A DNA stretch of 64,000 nucleotides from Amaurobius ferox (taxonomy: Eukaryota > Arthropoda > Arachnida > Araneae > Amaurobiidae). The notes below the pieces were generated by a model that was not told where the DNA came from, searched no databases, and worked only from the letters and a program-made list of their open reading frames with translations. Shown one piece after another: positions 60,060-64,000 of this stretch. The translations under genes were made by a program, and so were the position numbers. The DNA is taken from positions 2,939,106-3,003,105 of the forward strand of contig OX578149.1 of assembly GCA_951213105.1 (NCBI GenBank), read 5' to 3'. Numbering within the stretch: position 1 is the stretch's first letter; each line of letters opens with the position of its first letter.

Positions 60060-61590
60060 ACAAGAAAGATCAATCATGCTTAAAGCATTGATTATGAAAC
60101 ACTTTCCAACTTCAATGCAATTTTATTTAAACATGTCTAAAATGCAATACATTCCTCGGTAATATTTTAAAACTTATCACAATACTACATTAATTTATTA
60201 TATTTGAAACCTTAAACCTTCATCGAAAAAAATTAACTTCATTCAAATAACGGCATTAAAGTATAAATTGCCTGGTTTAAACATCTCTTAAATGTTATAC
60301 ATTCCTCGGTAATAATTTTAGAATTATCATAATACTACGATAATTTATTATATTTGAAAAATTCATCGAAAACAACTGAAATCCATTCAAATGACGTCAT
60401 AAAAAAATAACACGCCTGGCTCTCTCTATAAAAGCAACATTTCATTCATAAATAATTCCCCCATTCATGTCATTCATCACAATACTATAATAATTTATTT
60501 TATTTAAAAATTATGACCATGGAGTTAGAAGTAAGTAAACTCTATGCTGTTGTTGTTGAGACCCAGACCGTCCGACCTACCAGAAAGGTGTAAGGTAACT
60601 GTTTGGACGGCCGGGAAGTGCCACCCAATTTGGACCGGAACCCAGTGGGGGAGGCATCCACAGGGACCGTACCCTCCTTCCCCTACCACCAACCTCTCGG
60701 AAGGACTTACGGACCCACATGTTTAACGTGATCGTACTCCGCGTGAACACGGCGGCAGTTTTGGCAGTGGCTGGAATCGAACCCGGGCCTACCGAGTGCA
60801 ACTCCAGCGCGCTAACCAATGGGCTACCGCGCCCCAAGTAAACTCTATGCGTAAAACTTCATCGAAAAATATCGTCCTTCTCTTTCTAAAATCAATGAAT
60901 TCATATCAGCTAATCAGACTCCATGGACTAAATGATTTTGTGTTAAAGAATTACAGCGATTCTAATACAACTCATTCTACATATTTTGCTGTTTACATTT
61001 TACATAGGTGAAAAATAGGCTTAATAGTAGAAATATTCAAATTTGGAAGAGCATTTAAACTGAAATATATTGTCATTGCGTTGTTTCAGTATGTAGATGC
61101 ACAGAATTTAGGCAAAAATAAAGTAATTTTAGGACGGATACAACACTCAATATGAATTAAAAAGAACTTTAAAAATCACGATTTTGACACAAGATGGATG
61201 CCATATATCATTTTGAAGTGGGTCATGTGATCGTTTCATATCATGGACACGTGATCGCTTCATATAAGAGGTGTTATTATTATTTTAATTTTTATTTAAA
61301 AAACAACTGAATATATTTCGCTGAATTTTTTTTTATATATTTTATGGAACAATTTGAATATTGCCTAAAATTTTCGAAGCAATTTGTGAATTTTAAATCC
61401 GCTTAAAAAATGCTTGAAAAATTAGGTCCCATAGGGCTCAATGTATTCCATTTTTTCAACCCGGGTTCAATCCAAAACTAATTGGGTGATATTATTCATT
61501 TATATTCCCATAGGTCCTATAGACCGTCTGAACAACATACTAAAATTTCATTTTGATTAAGTCATTTTTACGGCAGTTATCGTGCTAACG

Positions 61591-61624
<34 letters not shown>

Positions 61625-61673
61625 ATGAACAAAGTCATAAACACTTTTCAACTTTGTTGTAAAGTGTTAAAAA
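60060..61673 (+). repeat. Family B repeat, copy B5, nested in D5
   Basis: Runs from CAAGAAAGATCAATC to AAAGTGTTAAAAA. A (GACA)n run of about eight units lies at 61589-61624, just before the terminal hairpin. Because it interrupts a known sequence, its ends are well defined; no target duplication is visible beyond shared A residues. Confidence 0.88.
60548..60835 (-). mobile_element. tRNA-derived SINE, family 1, full-length, nested in B5
   Basis: A box, B box and (CAA)n tail as in the other copies. A perfect 15-bp duplication AAGTAAACTCTATGC flanks it at 60533-60547 and 60836-60850. Confidence 0.95.
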
Positions 61674-61990
61674 CTACGTATGTTCAAATATATCCATTCA
61701 ATACTTGTTTTATACGTCATTTTCAACGATAAAAAGAATAAGACCGACCCCATTACACTAGGACTAGTCGTTCTTGAGATATTTTAGTTTTTTCGCATTT
61801 TCGCTACGCCACCTTTGAAAATAAGTCCTGTTACCCAATGAGAACGAAAATTTAATTTAAAGTGCTAATTCAGTGTCATTTTAAATAATGATGAACGTTA
61901 TTGTGTGCCATTCAACTCAATTTAATGGATCATTGAAGAAATAAAGAGAACGTCCGCAGCGAAAGTCATGTGCTGTCCACATTAGATTTT

Positions 61991-63464
61991 TTTGTGTTCG
62001 TGACGTCATTATCCTCCCCTCGAAGGAGTGCTTGGTATCCATCGAAATATTTTTTCAAGCCCTTTAAAATAAAGGGTAACGTTCTATAACTGGGATCATT
62101 TGGATCTACGATGGAGATTTTTCAAAATTTTCTTGCAAAATTAAAAAAAAAAAACTACTTAAAATTGGATTGTGATATGCGAAAGTCGAGTTGAACTACT
62201 TGATATTTTTCCAGCGATTGATTTGTGTAGGAAATATGTATCTAGTTTTCAGGAACATCCTTTTTCCAAACTCTTCTCACAGTCGTCGTGTATTCCGGAT
62301 TTATGAAAGAACTTTTTGATGTACTGTAACACAAACGATATATTTTTGGAATTGTCAACTCATTTGAATTAATATTCTGATATTCTAAATATTTTGCAAA
62401 GATGGTATACATCTGACATCCACTCGAATTGAAATATTTAAACGTGCCAATTGTTTTAAATAAAATGACAATGCCATTTAAGAGCTTTTATCTCCTATTC
62501 CTCGTATTGTTCTAAATTTTAGAACGGGAGCCGTAAAATGGGTTTGTTTTTCCTAATAAATGGAATACGTACCAGAAACTTTTATATCAGAGATCTTGTC
62601 ACAAGTCGTCGATGGATGCGTGTTCGAAAGTGTTGGGTTGCTTTTGCTATTTATTAATTTTAGGAATTTTGTTTATTAATCTAAACGGGTTCAGGCGACC
62701 TATTTACGTTTTATTATTCACTTTTCTTAAATTTTAGTTATCTGTGTTTCATTTATTAAAGTTTTGATATTCTTCTATTCTATTTCATAGTTTTGTGTTC
62801 CAAATGGCGAAAGTGTGTTCCTTTTAGGTTTTAGCAGTTTAAATGTATTTAAATGGGCTACTTTGGGGTTCCCTATACTCCCCTTTTTTATTCTCTTTGA
62901 TTCTAAATGTGTTATCCTGGGTTAAGAATGTTTTGATGTATCACGATTTTTCATTTTTATTCTATTTTTAGGTATTTAGAATGTTTTCAAATTTTCAGGA
63001 ACTTTTGGAATATTTGTAGAATATTTTCAGGAGTTTTTATGCTATCATGTTATTTAATCTAACCAACAAAAGATTGAATGTAAATTTTCGACCTCATTTT
63101 CGCTATTCTCTCTAAGCAGTCCATGTAATTATTAGCATAGTGATAGAGAACTAAGTTGTAAAGTGGGATCTACTGAAAGTGAAATGATATGTGTTTAATT
63201 TGATTTGTGAATGCTTCGTTTTTAAAACAGTCTGAAACAAAAATGTGAAAGTATCCACCGGTTTTGGAAGTAGACGAAACTCATCCGGATTAGGAAGACA
63301 GCGGCTCAGTCGGGAAAATGCTTGCAAATATTATTTGCATGCAGTTTTTAGAGAAAAAGAGTCGTCTGACGTACAAAGTGCTTCCGAAAACCCATAAGTG
63401 GCCCCATTAAAACATAAAAACACCTTCTGATTAGTTAGAAAGTGAGTTTTAAAAGGCTACGATT
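61991..63464. other. Non-repetitive region without recognised gene
   Basis: No family seen elsewhere in the window occurs here. An acceptor-like TCTAGTTTTCAG (ending 62252) precedes a 24-codon open frame ending at 62329. The part from 62400 to 63100 is T-rich. This may be host intergenic or intron sequence. Confidence 0.35.
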
Positions 63465-63875
63465 TCAAAAGTGTATCGACGACTCTCGGTCGATGTTATC
63501 TGTTGAATATTTCGGTCGACGAACGGGGGACCCTCCACGAGCCCACAGGAGGGGAATGAGAAAAGCCTCCATTCCGCTTTGAGCCATCTCATTGACTCCT
63601 CGGATGGATTGCATGTTACGGGCAGATAAATCTCGATTTTGCGCTGCGCAACCCTCTTTAATGGTCGGAGTTATTTCCGTCTCGGCTTCGAAGCAAAAAA
63701 TAACCATGACCCGAGATCGATTTATTGAACGCGGTCTCCTGCAGAATCTCACTTTTTTGGATCTTAGAAAACACGATCCCAGACCGGGTCCCGCTGTATA
63801 GGCTTTTCCCAGTGGATAGGACAGACACGCTATTTGCCTATATTCCTCTGGATGAGTACAGCACACGAGAATCAT
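63465..63875 (-). CDS. Unrecognised 136-codon open frame
   Basis: The frame begins MILVCCTHPEEYRQIAC, with a stop three codons upstream, and includes the rather protein-like EGCAAQNRDLSARNMQSIRG and MAQSGMEAFLIPLLWARGG. Base composition is balanced, unlike the surrounding AT-rich DNA, and no second copy exists in the window. There is no signal peptide or membrane segment and I recognise no domain. It could be an exon, a gene fragment or a chance frame in a GC-richer island. Confidence 0.3.
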   Translation of the reverse strand: MILVCCTHPEEYRQIACLSYPLGKAYTAGPGLGSCFLRSKKVRFCRRPRSINRSRVMVIFCFEAETEITPTIKEGCAAQNRDLSARNMQSIRGVNEMAQSGMEAFLIPLLWARGGSPVRRPKYSTDNIDRESSIHF

Positions 63876-64000
63876 CGTCCTTCACATGATCCTACGTAAA
63901 GGTATGCGGCGACGAGCTGAGGGACGCCTTGGAAATAAGATTTCTGCTGCATACTTAACCTGTATAGTATATTTAAATCTAAGCACACGTCATTCATACA
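63876..64000. other. Window end, nothing recognised
   Basis: A donor-like AAAG|GTATGC (near 63900, plus strand) is the only noted signal. Confidence 0.3.

Larger units (their letters stand above)
59604..61990 (-). repeat. Family D repeat, copy D5, split by B5
   Basis: Positions 59604-60059 match the first part of D2 and 61674-61990 match its second part without a gap (TACGTATGTTC continues the sequence). The interruption is a complete family B element, which itself contains a SINE. This gives three layers of insertion. Confidence 0.85.

Overview
This is a eukaryotic, very AT-rich and repeat-saturated window. Almost everything readable is mobile DNA: Penelope-like retroelements, Tc1/mariner relics, tRNA-derived SINEs, a non-LTR (LINE) relic, a large non-coding LTR element and several families of non-autonomous repeats, often nested in one another. 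Abundant (TA)n microsatellites, Tc1/mariner relics and Penelope-like reverse transcriptases point to an invertebrate metazoan, possibly an arthropod. That placement is inference; I do not recognise the species. No intact protein gene, rRNA gene or functional tRNA gene was found.

Layout. 0.3-4.3 kb: a repeat of family A followed by nested palindromic elements (families C and E) and a family B repeat inserted in C. 4.5-10.9 kb: SINE, Penelope-like relics, a family B repeat split by a family D repeat, and a broken Tc1-like transposon. 10.9-18 kb: a deleted mariner-like element, a SINE, more Penelope-like copies and a 667-bp palindromic element. 18-22.5 kb: a complete family D repeat and a broken Tc1-like transposon with visible terminal repeats. 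22.5-30 kb: a 7.5-kb LTR element with two almost identical 1.68-kb LTRs and a 4.1-kb interior with no coding capacity. 30-34.7 kb: a decayed LINE holding a 17-bp minisatellite, and a GC-rich 437-bp insertion with a 16-bp target duplication. 34.7-42.1 kb: families B, D and A. 42.1-43.3 kb: open segments with splice-like borders, the best candidate for host exons. 43.5-62 kb: further (TA)n tracts, Penelope-like copies in head-to-head order, a second SINE family, family F repeats and many family A copies. 62-64 kb: non-repetitive DNA with one unrecognised 136-codon frame.

How it fits together. Families A, D and B share one plan: a small 5' hairpin, an internal motif near the 5' end that is repeated inverted inside a 3' hairpin, a microsatellite just before that hairpin, and insertion into A/T runs with no visible target duplication. 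This resembles non-autonomous Helentron-like elements. Families C, E and H and the mariner-like element share CAGGGTGTCC ends, mostly beside (TA)n, and most also share an inner motif near TTTTTATACGGTCCCC. Penelope-like copies also abut (TA)n, and four places in their presumed 3' regions carry a CTGATGA-centred motif that may be a hammerhead ribozyme. Coordinates of diverged repeats are accurate to roughly 10-30 bases.
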